NCBI RefSeq assembly: GCF_003184905.1
Contig: NZ_QFRU01000019.1
Coordinates: forward strand, 29,132 to 93,131
Length of the DNA: 64,000 nt
Direction: 5' to 3'
Source of the DNA: Bacillus sp. CGMCC 1.16541
GTDB lineage: Bacteria; Bacillota; Bacilli; Bacillales; Bacillaceae_H
Shown here: positions 1-10,571 of the stretch, piece by piece
Position numbering within the stretch: position 1 is the stretch's first letter
How the letters are laid out: every line of letters begins with the position of its first letter
Position numbers and translations under genes: made by a program
Notes under the pieces: model-generated
Databases searched by the model: none
What the model was told of the DNA's origin: nothing
What the model saw: only the letters and a program-made list of their open reading frames with translations

Positions 1-139
1 TTCGTGCACCATGCTCATCAAAATCACCATGAGAGAAGTTTAAACGACAAACATTTAACCCCGAGTTAATTAATTCGACTAACTTTTCAACGCTTTCACT
101 AGCAGGTCCGATAGTACATACAATCTTTGTTTTACGCAT
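1..139 (-). CDS. pyk: Pyruvate kinase, N-terminal fragment (runs off the window)
   Basis: Only the first 46 codons are in the window. They read [16 protein letters not shown] and later LNFSHG, the strongly conserved N-terminus of pyruvate kinase, which converts phosphoenolpyruvate and ADP to pyruvate and ATP in the last step of glycolysis. The ATG is at 137-139 with an AGGAGG-type ribosome binding site at about 148-153. It lies 49 bp downstream of pfkA on the same strand with no terminator between, as in the pfkA-pyk operon known in Bacillus, so the two glycolytic enzymes are probably co-transcribed. The rest of the gene lies outside the window. Confidence 0.95.
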   Translation of the reverse strand, partial: MRKTKIVCTIGPASESVEKLVELINSGLNVCRLNFSHGDFDEHGAR

Positions 140-188
140 TCAAATTTCCTCCTACATTGTTATCCAACATTTTATAATAATTTAACGA

Positions 189-1151
<963 letters not shown>

Positions 1152-1184
1152 TCAATCCTCACCTCATAGGTTTTTGCTGTCTAT

Positions 1185-1213
1185 AAAATAACACGAAGAA
1201 TGGGCAAAAACAA
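1185..1213 (-). promoter_or_regulatory. Putative sigma-A promoter of pfkA-pyk
   Basis: On the minus strand TTGTTT (1208-1213) and TATTTT (1185-1190) are separated by 17 bases. They sit 37 bp upstream of the pfkA start and directly downstream of the accA terminator, which is the expected place for the pfkA-pyk promoter. The match is moderate and no CcpA or CggR-like operator is evident. Confidence 0.45.
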
Positions 1214-1240
1214 TAGAGAAGGAGCATTGTCAAGACAGGA

Positions 1241-1276
1241 AAACGTGCATCCTACATTTTAGTAGGATGCACGTTT
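1241..1276 (-). terminator. Terminator of the accDA unit
   Basis: A perfect 15-bp inverted repeat (arms 1241-1255 and 1262-1276, 6-base loop) starts two bases after the accA stop codon. On the minus strand the arm is followed by TTTTCC, then CTGTCTT, a modest U-tract. It separates accDA from pfkA-pyk. Confidence 0.8.
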
Positions 1277-1278
1277 CT

Positions 1279-2256
1279 TTATTTTACACCAATGGTATCG
1301 TTTTCAATCGAGAATTGTCCGATTTTTTTGTATTTTAAATAACGTTCGTGGACCAGTTGTTTTGGTGTTAGTTTTGTTAATTTTTTCAAGGATTTTTTTA
1401 ACACTTCATCAATGTACTGAGCTTGCTCATCGATATGGCGATGAGCCCCTCCTCTTACTTCTGGTATTACCTCGTCCACGATTCCCAATTCTTTCAAGTC
1501 AGGAGCCGTAATTTTCATCGTTTCTGCAGCTCTTTTTGCTAACGTCGCATCTTTCCAAAGAAGAGCTGCAGCCCCTTCTGGCGAAATAACAGAGTACGTA
1601 GAGTTTTCAAGCATATGCAAGTCATTCCCGATCCCTAACGCTAATGCTCCTCCGCTTCCACCTTCTCCAATGACAATACAAACAACTGGAACTGTTAACC
1701 CTGCCATTTCAAACAAGTTGCGAGCAATTGCTTCGCTCTGCCCTCTTTCTTCAGCTGCCTTGCCTGGATAAGCACCTTTTGTATCAATAAAACAAATAAT
1801 TGGACGGTTGAACTTCTCAGCTTGTTTCATAAGGCGAAGAGCTTTACGATAACCTTCAGGGTGTGGCATCCCAAAATTTCGACGAATGTTTTCCTTGGTG
1901 TCTTTACCTCGTTGATGACCAATAACGGTTACAGGCATCCCGTGGAACTTTGCAATTCCCCCTACAATGGCTTCATCATCACCAAATGTACGATCACCAT
2001 GACTTTCAAAGAAATTTGTAAATAAACGTGAAATGTAATCAAGCGTTGTCGGACGCTCAGGATGACGCGCAATCTGAACACGATTCCAAGGGCTTAAATG
2101 CTCATAGATTTCTCTTTCAACTTTCTCTAAGCGGTTTTCAAGCTTTTCAACCTCATTTGACAAATCCACGTCTGTATTTGTTGAAAAATCTCTCAGCTCC
2201 TGAATTTTATTACGTAATTCAATAATTGGACGTTCGAATTCTAATTCTCCTACCAC
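1279..2256 (-). CDS. accA: Acetyl-CoA carboxylase carboxyltransferase subunit alpha
   Basis: A 325-residue protein matching AccA along its whole length. With AccD it transfers the carboxyl group from carboxy-biotin to acetyl-CoA to make malonyl-CoA, the first step of fatty acid synthesis. The crotonase-fold signature stretches [12 protein letters not shown] and [17 protein letters not shown] are clear. The GTG start (2254-2256) lies inside the end of accD, giving a 7-bp overlap, with GGGGGTGA as the ribosome binding site, so translation is coupled to accD and equal subunit amounts are expected. Confidence 0.97.
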   Translation of the reverse strand: MVGELEFERPIIELRNKIQELRDFSTNTDVDLSNEVEKLENRLEKVEREIYEHLSPWNRVQIARHPERPTTLDYISRLFTNFFESHGDRTFGDDEAIVGGIAKFHGMPVTVIGHQRGKDTKENIRRNFGMPHPEGYRKALRLMKQAEKFNRPIICFIDTKGAYPGKAAEERGQSEAIARNLFEMAGLTVPVVCIVIGEGGSGGALALGIGNDLHMLENSTYSVISPEGAAALLWKDATLAKRAAETMKITAPDLKELGIVDEVIPEVRGGAHRHIDEQAQYIDEVLKKSLKKLTKLTPKQLVHERYLKYKKIGQFSIENDTIGVK

Positions 2257-3113
2257 TTGATTTCACCCCCTGTTACATGAATATCTAAAATATTAACTAA
2301 TTGTTCTTTTAAATCATGACGAGCAATGACCGCATCAAGTTGCCCATGCTTCAATAAAAATTCAGCCGTCTGGAAATCTTCTGGTAAATCTTCACGAATT
2401 GTTTGCTCAATAATTCGTCGACCGGCAAAACCAATTAAAGCGCCTGGCTCTGCAATGTTATAGTCTCCTAATGAAGCAAAGCTTGCAGAAACTCCTCCAG
2501 TCGTTGGATGGGTCATAATCGAAATGGTAAGACCCCCTTGATCACTGAACATTTTTAAAGCCGAGCTTGTCTTTGCCATTTGCATAAGACTTAATACACC
2601 TTCTTGCATGCGTGCACCACCAGATGCTGTAAAAATGATAAAAGGTACTTGAAGATCCATAGCCTTTTCAATGGCTCTTGTGATTTTCTCACCTACAACT
2701 GAACCCATACTTCCCATTCGAAAATGTGCATCCATAACAGCGATGACCGTTTTGATTCCATCTATCTGTCCTTCACCTGTGACAATTGCTTCGTTTAGAG
2801 TCGTTGATAAACGATCTTTTTCTAGCTTTTCTACATAATCAGGAAATGATAATGGGTTTTCTGATAACATGTGCTTATCATATTCAACAAACGTTCCTGT
2901 ATCAATCAAACTACCAATACGTTCTTTTGCCGTCATTTGATGATGATGTCCACAATTCAAGCAAACTTTTAAATTTTTGTTTAACTCTTTTGTATACATA
3001 ATCTTTTTACACTTCTTGCATTTTGTCATAATGCCTTCGGGTACATCTTGCTTAATATGCTCAGACGGAACTTGCGCATATTTTTTCTTTTTTGCAAATA
3101 AATCTCTTAACAA
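2250..3113 (-). CDS. accD: Acetyl-CoA carboxylase carboxyltransferase subunit beta
   Basis: I place the start at the TTG at 3111-3113, giving 287 residues beginning [13 protein letters not shown], as in known AccD. It has a strong AGGAGGT ribosome binding site six bases upstream; the longer in-frame extension to 3173 has no homology support. An N-terminal zinc ribbon with two CxxC pairs (CKKC and CLNC) is followed by the carboxyltransferase crotonase-like domain with GGARMQEG and [12 protein letters not shown]. It forms the carboxyltransferase with AccA. It lies 118 bp downstream of the FadR-like regulator on the same strand. Confidence 0.96.
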   Translation of the reverse strand: MLRDLFAKKKKYAQVPSEHIKQDVPEGIMTKCKKCKKIMYTKELNKNLKVCLNCGHHHQMTAKERIGSLIDTGTFVEYDKHMLSENPLSFPDYVEKLEKDRLSTTLNEAIVTGEGQIDGIKTVIAVMDAHFRMGSMGSVVGEKITRAIEKAMDLQVPFIIFTASGGARMQEGVLSLMQMAKTSSALKMFSDQGGLTISIMTHPTTGGVSASFASLGDYNIAEPGALIGFAGRRIIEQTIREDLPEDFQTAEFLLKHGQLDAVIARHDLKEQLVNILDIHVTGGEIKW

Positions 3114-3231
3114 GGTATGACCTCCTCTTGATTCTTTTATAAACGAACAAAAGAATCGATATTCATACTCCATAGCTTTTTATCTACTTTACAAGAAAGC
3201 AAAAAGGGTTTGTGTAGAAAGGTGACATGTC

Positions 3232-3864
3232 CTATTCGACATTTTCTGCTTGCAATCGCCTAATATAAAGCTGCTTATGAAGGTGGAGGGCTTCATCCTT
3301 CTTTCCGCTTATCATTGCTTCAATAAACATTTCAATTAAATTCTTATCGTCATCGCTATGTGTTTCTTTCATTGTTCGTGAATAACCAGCAACTACTCGC
3401 CAAATACGATAAAGCAAATAGTTATTGTTTTCTTCGAATAACGCTTCAAAAAAATAGTCATAGTCAGACTGCTTATTGTTCATACGTTTCTTCAAATCTT
3501 CCATTGACTCAACGCTTACTCTTTCAAAAGAAAGCTCTAAACATGTCTGTTCTAACCAGTATTTTGTTTCAATTAGATCATGCTTCACTTTATTGTCCTG
3601 TAACAGGAATGTAGCCAATATATCAATGAGTTGATGCTCACCGACTTCTTTAATAAATGTGCCTTCTCCACGTCTTGTTTCAATAATCCCTAATAATTCT
3701 ATGGCACGTAGAGCTTCACGAACAGAAGATCGGCCTGCATTTAATCTCTCTGCTAGTTCACGTTCGGATGGGATTTTGTCACCTGTTTTCAATCCATCTG
3801 ACTCCATCATCTCTCGAATTTGCTCTAAAATTTCAACGTATACTTTCGACCTTTCACTCATCAA
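3232..3864 (-). CDS. GntR/FadR-family transcriptional regulator
   Basis: About 210 residues. The first 70 form a GntR-type winged helix-turn-helix (KIPSERELAERLNAGRSSVR, then ETRRGEGTFI), followed by a helical C-terminal part typical of FadR/FCD ligand-binding regulators. The start is either TTG at 3864 or the next codon ATG at 3861; an AGTGAG-type ribosome binding site fits the TTG slightly better. It lies 18 bp after the malic enzyme gene and before accD, so it probably controls malate and fatty acid metabolism. A perfect FadR-type palindrome stands upstream of the malic enzyme gene, suggesting autoregulation of the unit. The effector is unknown. B. subtilis lacks a regulator at this position as far as I recall. 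Confidence 0.85.
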   Translation of the reverse strand: MMSERSKVYVEILEQIREMMESDGLKTGDKIPSERELAERLNAGRSSVREALRAIELLGIIETRRGEGTFIKEVGEHQLIDILATFLLQDNKVKHDLIETKYWLEQTCLELSFERVSVESMEDLKKRMNNKQSDYDYFFEALFEENNNYLLYRIWRVVAGYSRTMKETHSDDDKNLIEMFIEAMISGKKDEALHLHKQLYIRRLQAENVE

Positions 3865-3882
3865 CGTAACGTCTCACTCACT

Positions 3883-5112
3883 TTATTCAATAATAGCTAG
3901 ACGACGAGTTTTCTCCGCCACTGCTTCTGGATCTACTTTAATACGCGCTACACCTGTTTCCATTGCTGTTTTTGCTACAGCAGCAGCTACTGCAGGTGCA
4001 ATACGTGCATCAAATGGAGCTGGAATGACATAATCAGCATGTAGTTCGTCTTCTGAAATGAGACTAGCAATCGCTTCAACAGCTGCCATTTTCATCTTTT
4101 CGTTAATGTGAGTTGCCCGAACATCTAAAGCTCCTCTAAAAATCCCAGGAAACGCCAAAACGTTATTTACTTGATTTGGAAAGTCAGAACGACCTGTCCC
4201 AATGACTTTTGCACCTGCTGCTTTTGCATCCTCTGGCATAATTTCCGGAACCGGGTTCGCCATGGCAAAAATAATTGGATCTGGATTCATCTTTTTAATC
4301 ATCTCTTGTGTTAAAGCACCTTCAACCGACACACCAATGAATACATCTGCTCCTTCAATTACATCTGTTAATTGACCATCTACTTTGTCACGATTTGTAT
4401 ATGTTGCAACCTCATCTTTTACAGGATTCATTCCATATGGACGCCCTTCATAAATAGATCCTTTTGAATCGCACATTGTAATATCGCGAACGCCATAACG
4501 GTAAAGTAATTTAATAATGGCAATTCCAGCAGCTCCAGCACCGTTGGCTACTACTTTGATCTCAGACATTGATTTGTTTACAAGCTTTAGTGCATTCACA
4601 AGCCCCGCAACTGTTACAATCGCTGTTCCGTGTTGATCATCATGAAAAATTGGGATATTTGTTTCTTTCTTTAATCGTTCCTCTACTTCAAAGCAGTTTG
4701 GGGCAGCAATATCTTCTAAATTAATGCCTCCAAACGTTGGCTCTAATAATTTTACGGTTTCTACAATCTTATCCACATCTGTTGTATTTAAACAAATTGG
4801 AAATGCATCTACACCCGCAAAACTCTTAAATAGAACTGCTTTCCCTTCCATTACAGGCAGGGCTGCTTCAGGTCCAATATTTCCTAAGCCTAAAACCGCT
4901 GTTCCATCTGACACAACAGCAACCATGTTCCCCTTCATCGTATATTCATATACTTTATTTACATCGTCATAAATAGCTTTACACGGCTCTGCAACACCAG
5001 GAGAGTATGCTAGGCTAAGGTCTTGTGCATTGCGCACAGGGATTTTAGATTTTGATTCAAGCTTTCCTTGGTTAATTCGATGGATGTGTAGTGCTTCTTC
5101 ACGTAAAGACAA
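3883..5112 (-). CDS. ytsJ: NAD(P)-dependent malic enzyme (YtsJ type)
   Basis: A 409-residue short-form malic enzyme that decarboxylates malate to pyruvate, yielding NAD(P)H. The malic N-domain (about 1-170) contains SLAYSPGVAEPC and HDDQHGTAIV. The Rossmann domain follows with VANGAGAAGIAI, and FAMANPVPEI lies near residue 280. The start is TTG (5110-5112) with AAGGAG nine bases upstream. Length and sequence fit the constitutive YtsJ of Bacillus rather than the malate-inducible MalS or MaeA. It leads a run with the FadR-like regulator and accDA, which suggests a supply of pyruvate and NADPH for lipid synthesis. Confidence 0.93.
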   Translation of the reverse strand: MSLREEALHIHRINQGKLESKSKIPVRNAQDLSLAYSPGVAEPCKAIYDDVNKVYEYTMKGNMVAVVSDGTAVLGLGNIGPEAALPVMEGKAVLFKSFAGVDAFPICLNTTDVDKIVETVKLLEPTFGGINLEDIAAPNCFEVEERLKKETNIPIFHDDQHGTAIVTVAGLVNALKLVNKSMSEIKVVANGAGAAGIAIIKLLYRYGVRDITMCDSKGSIYEGRPYGMNPVKDEVATYTNRDKVDGQLTDVIEGADVFIGVSVEGALTQEMIKKMNPDPIIFAMANPVPEIMPEDAKAAGAKVIGTGRSDFPNQVNNVLAFPGIFRGALDVRATHINEKMKMAAVEAIASLISEDELHADYVIPAPFDARIAPAVAAAVAKTAMETGVARIKVDPEAVAEKTRRLAIIE

Positions 5113-5173
5113 TTAAATTCACTCCTTGTAAGTAATGGGATCAACATATAAAAAGAAACATATAATTAACAGA

Positions 5174-5202
5174 TTTATACAGGGTGGTCAGACCACTCTA
5201 AC
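5174..5202 (-). promoter_or_regulatory. FadR-type operator inside a putative ytsJ promoter
   Basis: A 13-bp perfect palindrome, GTGGTCAGACCAC (5184-5196), contains the TGGTC-N-GACCA core typical of FadR-subfamily GntR operators. It lies 72 bp upstream of ytsJ, two genes' width from the FadR-like regulator gene. On the minus strand a weak promoter candidate, GTTAGA (5197-5202) and TATAAA (5174-5179), has a 17-base spacer that the palindrome fills almost exactly, which would suit repression. The operator identity is an inference; the palindrome is seen directly. Confidence 0.6.
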
Positions 5203-5239
5203 TATTTTACAATATAACAACCATTTGAATCTGTAAAGA

Positions 5240-8200
5240 TTATTTCAACACAACATTTAAATCTCCTAGCATTCTTTTTAATTCATTAATCAATGTATCA
5301 TTCGCATTAATTGCATATTCATTCGGTAAACGTAACATTCGCTTTTCATCTTCATAATAAAGAATGACCGGGACACTTCCATTATATGCCGATAATAATT
5401 GTCGAATTTGTCGAAGCGTGGTTGGGGTTTTATGTTTTTGTTCAATTTTCACATACAGTTCTGCTTTTTGAGACATTTCTTTGATTTGATCTGCTGCTTG
5501 AACATGTTGAATTACAAACTGCTTGCGATAATCTCGATCTTCTAGTTTTCCTCTAATCAATAAGACTTCTCCACTTTTGAGTAACATTGAAAAGCGGTTG
5601 TATACGTTTGGAAATGAAACTGCATCTAATTCACCTGTTTCATCACTGATTGTAAAAAAAGCCATCTCTTCACCTTTTTTTGTTCGAATGACTCTTTCTC
5701 TTCCTAAAAAAACAATGGTCTCTATGTTTGATGCCGCCACTGATTCACTTAGCTGATAAATCGTTTTCCATTGATTAAATATACGTATATCCTTATACGC
5801 CGAAACAGGATGACTCGATAGATAAAAGCCAAGAACTTCTTTTTCATGCTTTAATCGTTCTTCTAACGACAACTCTTCTTTTACTACATACTTAGGCTTC
5901 AACATGAACTCTTCATCAAAAAATCCATCGCTATCTTCTGTCGGTTGTACAAGATTCGCATGCTCCATCGCTACATCAATGCTGGCTAGAAGAGTGGCTC
6001 TATTTTCTTTGAATTCGTCAAAACATCCCGCTAATATTAATGATTCAAGTACTTTGCGATTAATAATCCGCATTGACACACGAATACAAAAATCAAATAA
6101 ATCGTCAAAAGGTTTCTTTTTTCTTTCCTTCACAATCTCTTTTAGAGCAGCTATCCCAACATGTTTGATTGCCGCTAAGCTATACCGAATTTGTCCGTTC
6201 TCCACTTTAAATGGGTAAAAGCTTTTATTAATAGAAGGTGGCAACAGTGTCAGATGACGTTGCTTTATTTCTTGAATGTATTGCCCTAATTTTGCTTCAT
6301 TTCCAATTACACTCGTTAAAAGAGCTGAAAAGAATTGAACAGGGTAATTCGCTTTTAAATACGCAAGCTGATACGCTACCATACTATAAGCAACGGCGTG
6401 ACTTCTATTAAAACCATAGTTTGCAAAGCGGACGATTAAGTCATAAATTGATTGAGCGACTTGCTCGTCATACCCTTCTTTCAAGCATCCCTGAACAAAA
6501 TGATTTCTTTGTTCGTCTAGCACCTGTTTATTTTTCTTACTAACCGCTCGACGTAGTAAGTCCGCTTCTCCTAATGTGAAACCTGCCATGCGGGATGCAA
6601 TCTGCATAATTTGTTCCTGATACACTATGACTCCATATGTTCGATTTAAAATTGACTCTAAAACTGGATGTGGATAGTGCACAGACTCCTGCTTATGTTT
6701 TCTTCGGATATAAACAGGGATATGTTCCATTGGACCTGGACGATACAACGCATTGACTGCTACGATGTCTTCTAGCTCTGTCGGCTTCAACTGTTTTAAC
6801 ACTTTCCGCATCCCTTCAGACTCTAATTGGAAGATCCCTGTTGTATCTCCCTTTGCCAATAGCAAAAAGGTCTTATGATCGTCAGCTGGAATACTGTCTA
6901 AATTAATTTGTTCTCCTGTCTCCCGTTTAATTTGCTTGACCACTTCATCTAAGATGGTTAGATTCCTTAAACCGAGGAAATCCATTTTTAGTAGCCCGAT
7001 ATCTTCAAGAGCTCCCATTGGAAATTGTGTTAAATAAACGTCATTACTTCCTTCTTGTAATGCGATAACGTCTGTTAGAGGTTTTTCACTAATGACGACT
7101 CCCGCCGCATGAGTCGACGTATGTCTAGGCAACCCTTCAATCTTCGTAGCGGTTTCAAACACTTGTCTCGCTTTTGGTGACTGACTTAACACCTCTCTTA
7201 AAGGCTGTGAAAGATCATAAGCTTGTCTTAACGTAATCCCTACTTTATTTGGTATAAGCTTAGACAACATGCTTATATCTTCAGACGTTGCTCCAATCAC
7301 TTTACCTACATCACGAATGGCTGCTTTTGCTGCTAACGTACCAAATGTAATAATTTGAGCCACGTGTAACTGACCATACTTTTGTGCTACATATTGAATG
7401 ACTTCATCTCTTCGGGTATCGGGAAAATCGATATCAATATCAGGCATGGATATACGCTCAGGGTTTAAGAATCGTTCAAATAAAAGGTCATGTTTAATAG
7501 GATCAACATTTGTAATTCGTAATACATACGCAACTAGTGATCCTGCTGCTGAACCTCGTCCTGGCCCTGTAATAATGCCATTTCGGTGTGCATAGTCCAT
7601 AAAGTCCCATACAATCAGAAAATAATCACTAAAGTTCATAGATTGAATAATATGCAACTCAAATTGTAAGCGCTCTATATAATTATTAGAAACGTTTGGT
7701 ACTCGCTCCTTTAATCCTTTTTCGCATAGGTGTTTTAGATACTCATTGGCTGTTTGATGAGTTGGCACTGGATATTTAGGTAAAACATTAGCACCTAATG
7801 GCAATTCAACTTGACAGCGCTCAGCAATGCTAATTGTATTCGCTAACCCTTCTGGTACATCAAGGAAGAGTTCGGTTATCTCCTCTTTCGACTTTAAATA
7901 ATACTCTGATCCCTCTAATTTTTCTCTCTGTTCATCGTCTAACTCTGTTCCTTGCTTAATGGCTACCAAACAATCTTGAGCAAAATGTTGTTCTTTCTCT
8001 AAATAGCGAACATCGTTTGTTACAACAACTGGGACTTGGCTCTTTCTTGCCAACTCTATGACTTTCGCCTGTAATGGTTGATTATGATGACCATGCTGTT
8101 GCACGGACAGATAGAAGTGATTTTCACCGAATAGATGTTGAAAAAATTGTACAGACTTCTCTGCTTCCTCTATATGTCCTTGCTCAATTAACGTCTCAAT

Positions 8201-8599
8201 TTCTCCTCTGCTTCCAGGTGTAATGGCAATAACTCCTTCACGATAATGAGGAAGCCACTTTCGGTTTAATCCTTTCTGTTCTTTCGTTTGAACAATGCTG
8301 CTCATTTTTAATAAGTTTCGATAACCAACTTCACTTTCAGCTAGTAAAACCATTGGATACGCTCGGCTTTCCTCATCATTTTGACTATGAAGAATGGAGA
8401 GAGTTAATCCTATAATTGGTTTAATCCCCTTTGCTTTACACGCTTTATAAAAAGGTACGATGCCGTACATCACGTTCTCATCTGTTAGTGCTACTGAATC
8501 GTACTGTAATTGCTTTGCTTTATGAACAAGCTCGTCAATTTTAATTGAGCTTTGTAATAAACTGTATGAACTTTGTACCTGTAAATGAACAAAAGGCAC
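5240..8599 (-). CDS. dnaE: DNA polymerase III subunit alpha (DnaE)
   Basis: The error-prone replicative polymerase that in Bacillus extends RNA primers on the lagging strand before hand-over to PolC. I choose the GTG at 8597-8599 (1119 residues, MPFVHLQVQSSYSLL), because known DnaE begins the same way and AAGGGTGG lies eight bases upstream; an in-frame GTG at 8611 would add four residues. A PHP domain occupies about 1-210, the palm with catalytic acidic motif PDIDIDFPDTRRDE near 385, the finger segments GDTTGIFQLES and NALYRPGPMEHIP, and an OB-fold near the C-terminus. It is divergent from ytrH. Confidence 0.97.
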   Translation of the reverse strand: MPFVHLQVQSSYSLLQSSIKIDELVHKAKQLQYDSVALTDENVMYGIVPFYKACKAKGIKPIIGLTLSILHSQNDEESRAYPMVLLAESEVGYRNLLKMSSIVQTKEQKGLNRKWLPHYREGVIAITPGSRGEIETLIEQGHIEEAEKSVQFFQHLFGENHFYLSVQQHGHHNQPLQAKVIELARKSQVPVVVTNDVRYLEKEQHFAQDCLVAIKQGTELDDEQREKLEGSEYYLKSKEEITELFLDVPEGLANTISIAERCQVELPLGANVLPKYPVPTHQTANEYLKHLCEKGLKERVPNVSNNYIERLQFELHIIQSMNFSDYFLIVWDFMDYAHRNGIITGPGRGSAAGSLVAYVLRITNVDPIKHDLLFERFLNPERISMPDIDIDFPDTRRDEVIQYVAQKYGQLHVAQIITFGTLAAKAAIRDVGKVIGATSEDISMLSKLIPNKVGITLRQAYDLSQPLREVLSQSPKARQVFETATKIEGLPRHTSTHAAGVVISEKPLTDVIALQEGSNDVYLTQFPMGALEDIGLLKMDFLGLRNLTILDEVVKQIKRETGEQINLDSIPADDHKTFLLLAKGDTTGIFQLESEGMRKVLKQLKPTELEDIVAVNALYRPGPMEHIPVYIRRKHKQESVHYPHPVLESILNRTYGVIVYQEQIMQIASRMAGFTLGEADLLRRAVSKKNKQVLDEQRNHFVQGCLKEGYDEQVAQSIYDLIVRFANYGFNRSHAVAYSMVAYQLAYLKANYPVQFFSALLTSVIGNEAKLGQYIQEIKQRHLTLLPPSINKSFYPFKVENGQIRYSLAAIKHVGIAALKEIVKERKKKPFDDLFDFCIRVSMRIINRKVLESLILAGCFDEFKENRATLLASIDVAMEHANLVQPTEDSDGFFDEEFMLKPKYVVKEELSLEERLKHEKEVLGFYLSSHPVSAYKDIRIFNQWKTIYQLSESVAASNIETIVFLGRERVIRTKKGEEMAFFTISDETGELDAVSFPNVYNRFSMLLKSGEVLLIRGKLEDRDYRKQFVIQHVQAADQIKEMSQKAELYVKIEQKHKTPTTLRQIRQLLSAYNGSVPVILYYEDEKRMLRLPNEYAINANDTLINELKRMLGDLNVVLK

Positions 8600-8718
8600 A
8601 TGTCTTCCCACCCTTATAAATTATAGTTACTTTCATTATAAAATTTGTTGTCTATACACACAAATTACATAACTTACGTAGTTTGTCCATATATATGAAG
8701 AGAGAGGAGGTTCGTTTT

Positions 8719-9054
8719 ATGAAAGAGCCATTTATGACATTGTTTATTTGGAGTTATTTCACGTCATTAGGAATTATTTTAGGTGGGTCGTTAATTGGAG
8801 CTTTCGGTGGATTTCTAGTGGGAAAGCCCCCTCTATATACAATGTATATTTTAAGTAATAGTTTAAAAATATGGGCCATCGTCGGTGCCATCGGTGGGAC
8901 ATTTGATACGTTTTACAGCTTTGAAAGAGGATTGTTTGAAGGAGCAACAAAAGATGTATTTAAGCAAATTCTTCTTATTTTAGTAGCCATGGGCGGTGCT
9001 CAGACCGGGTCCATTATTATTAGATGGCTTACTCAGGAGCACCTTGGAACATGA
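8719..9054 (+). CDS. ytrH: Sporulation membrane protein YtrH
   Basis: A 111-residue hydrophobic protein, MKEPFMTLF start, with a strong GGAGG site eight bases upstream; a longer in-frame start at 8683 lacks support. Three hydrophobic stretches with glycine-rich segments (LGGSLIGAFGGFLVG and IVGAIGGTFDTFYS) match YtrH, a sigma-E-controlled protein needed for efficient sporulation in B. subtilis. Its stop overlaps the ytrI start in an ATGA, indicating translational coupling. No convincing sigma-E promoter could be fixed in the 119 bp between dnaE and ytrH. Confidence 0.9.
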   Translation: MKEPFMTLFIWSYFTSLGIILGGSLIGAFGGFLVGKPPLYTMYILSNSLKIWAIVGAIGGTFDTFYSFERGLFEGATKDVFKQILLILVAMGGAQTGSIIIRWLTQEHLGT

Positions 9055-9575
9055 GAGTTCCAGATAGTCGCCTCTACAGACGATCAGACTGGCAACGTTT
9101 CTTTGCTGGTTTAGCCATTGGAGCGATTTTAAGTTGGGCAGTGTTTTTAGCTTTATATGGTATCTCACAAGATGCAAGAATTAAACACTTTAACGACCGC
9201 AAAGAAGAATTTGAGGACTTAAAGCGCAGCAAAGACATTTGGATGAGTGAAAAAGAAGAATTAAACAAAGAAAACAAGCGAAATTTATTGATTCAAGATA
9301 TTAAAGTAAAAGTGGCGAACGAACAAAAAGACAAGTACAAATTAGATAGCTATTCTGCTTATTTAATTCAAGAAAGCGCAAAAGAAGAAATTGAGTACTT
9401 AATTTCAAAAAATATTGAAGACGTTTATAACTCTCATGATTTATTAAAGAAAGCGATCGAAAATAAAGAATATAAAATCGAAAAAACGTTATATTCTGTT
9501 GAAGTGCATGAAATCTTATTTTATACAACACTATCTGTAGAACTAAAAATTAAATCAATTAAAAAAATCATTTAA
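9051..9575 (+). CDS. ytrI: Sporulation membrane protein YtrI
   Basis: Using the ATG at 9051-9053 gives 174 residues. The N-terminal RSDWQRFFAGLAIGAILSWAVFLALYG resembles YtrI: a short basic tail, one membrane helix (about 14-36), then a long charged, probably coiled-coil region (40-170). YtrI is co-expressed with YtrH under sigma-E in B. subtilis and is required for normal spore formation; its exact activity is unknown. The start overlaps the ytrH stop by four bases. A bidirectional terminator follows. Confidence 0.87.
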   Translation: MRVPDSRLYRRSDWQRFFAGLAIGAILSWAVFLALYGISQDARIKHFNDRKEEFEDLKRSKDIWMSEKEELNKENKRNLLIQDIKVKVANEQKDKYKLDSYSAYLIQESAKEEIEYLISKNIEDVYNSHDLLKKAIENKEYKIEKTLYSVEVHEILFYTTLSVELKIKSIKKII

Positions 9576-9630
9576 AAAAGGCTCTGCCACAGGACACAAA
9601 AAAAGTGTCTCAATTGGCAAAGCCTTTTAA
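9576..9630. terminator. Bidirectional terminator between ytrI and nrnA
   Basis: Nested inverted repeats: AAAAGGCTCTGCC (from 9576) against GGCAAAGCCTTTT (to 9628), with an inner GACAC/GTGTC hairpin. A-tracts and T-tracts flank both ends, so it can end transcription of both convergent genes. Confidence 0.8.
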
Positions 9631-9638
9631 AATTTTAT

Positions 9639-10571
9639 CTAAGAGCATACATGCTCTAAATCAGCTAATACACTCTCTACTTCACTCCACGAGTAAATAG
9701 ATGCACCAGCTGCCATTGGATGACCCCCACCCTTATACTTTTGGGCGATTGTATTAATAACAGGACCTTTTGAACGTAAGCGCACACGAATAAGATCATC
9801 TTCTTCTACAAAAAATGCCCATGCCTTAATTCCTTCGATATTCCCTAATATCCCTACTAGTTGAGACGCGTCTGATGGTGTAACATCATATTTTTGAAGT
9901 GTTTCTTTTGAAATCACCATTGATGCAACACCCGATTTGTTCATGACAAAATGTTGTAAAACATACCCTTGTAAATGAGCAACATTGACTTTCGTGTTAT
10001 AAAGTTGATCATATAAATCTTTAAATTCAAAATTATATTGCATGAGTTCACTTGCGTATTGCAACGTTTTAGGCTGTGTACTTGGAAATAGAAATCGTCC
10101 TGTATCCCCTACCATACCAGCATACATTAACTGTGCACCTTTATCTGTTAAAACAAGCCCTTTTTCTTTTCCATGTAAATACCATTCAAAGATCATTTCA
10201 CTTGTCGAGCTGGCATTTGTATCAACCCAGAGGAAATCTCCGTATGCATCTTCGTTTGGGTGATGATCAATTTTAATGATTCGCTTCCCTTTTTTATAAC
10301 GTTGGTCACATATTCTTTCTTCATTCGCTGTGTCACAAATGATGACGAGTGCTTCGTGATATATACTATCGTTAACCTCATCCATTTCATATAAAAATTG
10401 CAGAGATGGCTCCCCTTTACCTACTGTATAAACTTGCTTATGTGGGAAAGAGGCTTTTAGTATTTCAGCTAACCCACACTGAGAACCGTAAGCATCAGGA
10501 TCTGGCCTCACATGACGGTGAATAATAATCGTGTCGAATTGCTTAACCTCTTTTAATAATTGATCTTTCAT
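9639..10571 (-). CDS. nrnA: Bifunctional oligoribonuclease / pAp phosphatase NrnA
   Basis: A 310-residue DHH/DHHA1-family phosphoesterase. It degrades very short RNAs (nano-RNA) and dephosphorylates 3'-phosphoadenosine 5'-phosphate; it is cytosolic and manganese dependent. The metal-binding motifs are RPDPDAYGSQ near residue 22-31, ICDTA near 83, DHHPN near 106, and the DHHA1 substrate-binding glycine motif GGGHPMAAGAS near the C-terminus. The gene keeps its Bacillus context next to ytrI and ytpI. The start is an ATG with a GAAGAGAAA-like purine-rich site. Confidence 0.95.
   Translation of the reverse strand: MKDQLLKEVKQFDTIIIHRHVRPDPDAYGSQCGLAEILKASFPHKQVYTVGKGEPSLQFLYEMDEVNDSIYHEALVIICDTANEERICDQRYKKGKRIIKIDHHPNEDAYGDFLWVDTNASSTSEMIFEWYLHGKEKGLVLTDKGAQLMYAGMVGDTGRFLFPSTQPKTLQYASELMQYNFEFKDLYDQLYNTKVNVAHLQGYVLQHFVMNKSGVASMVISKETLQKYDVTPSDASQLVGILGNIEGIKAWAFFVEEDDLIRVRLRSKGPVINTIAQKYKGGGHPMAAGASIYSWSEVESVLADLEHVCS

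Noticed and set aside
3659..4033. A 124-codon open frame on the plus strand
   Set aside because: It lies antisense across the junction of the FadR-like and malic enzyme genes, has no ribosome binding site and no plausible domain; it is a shadow of the coding strand.
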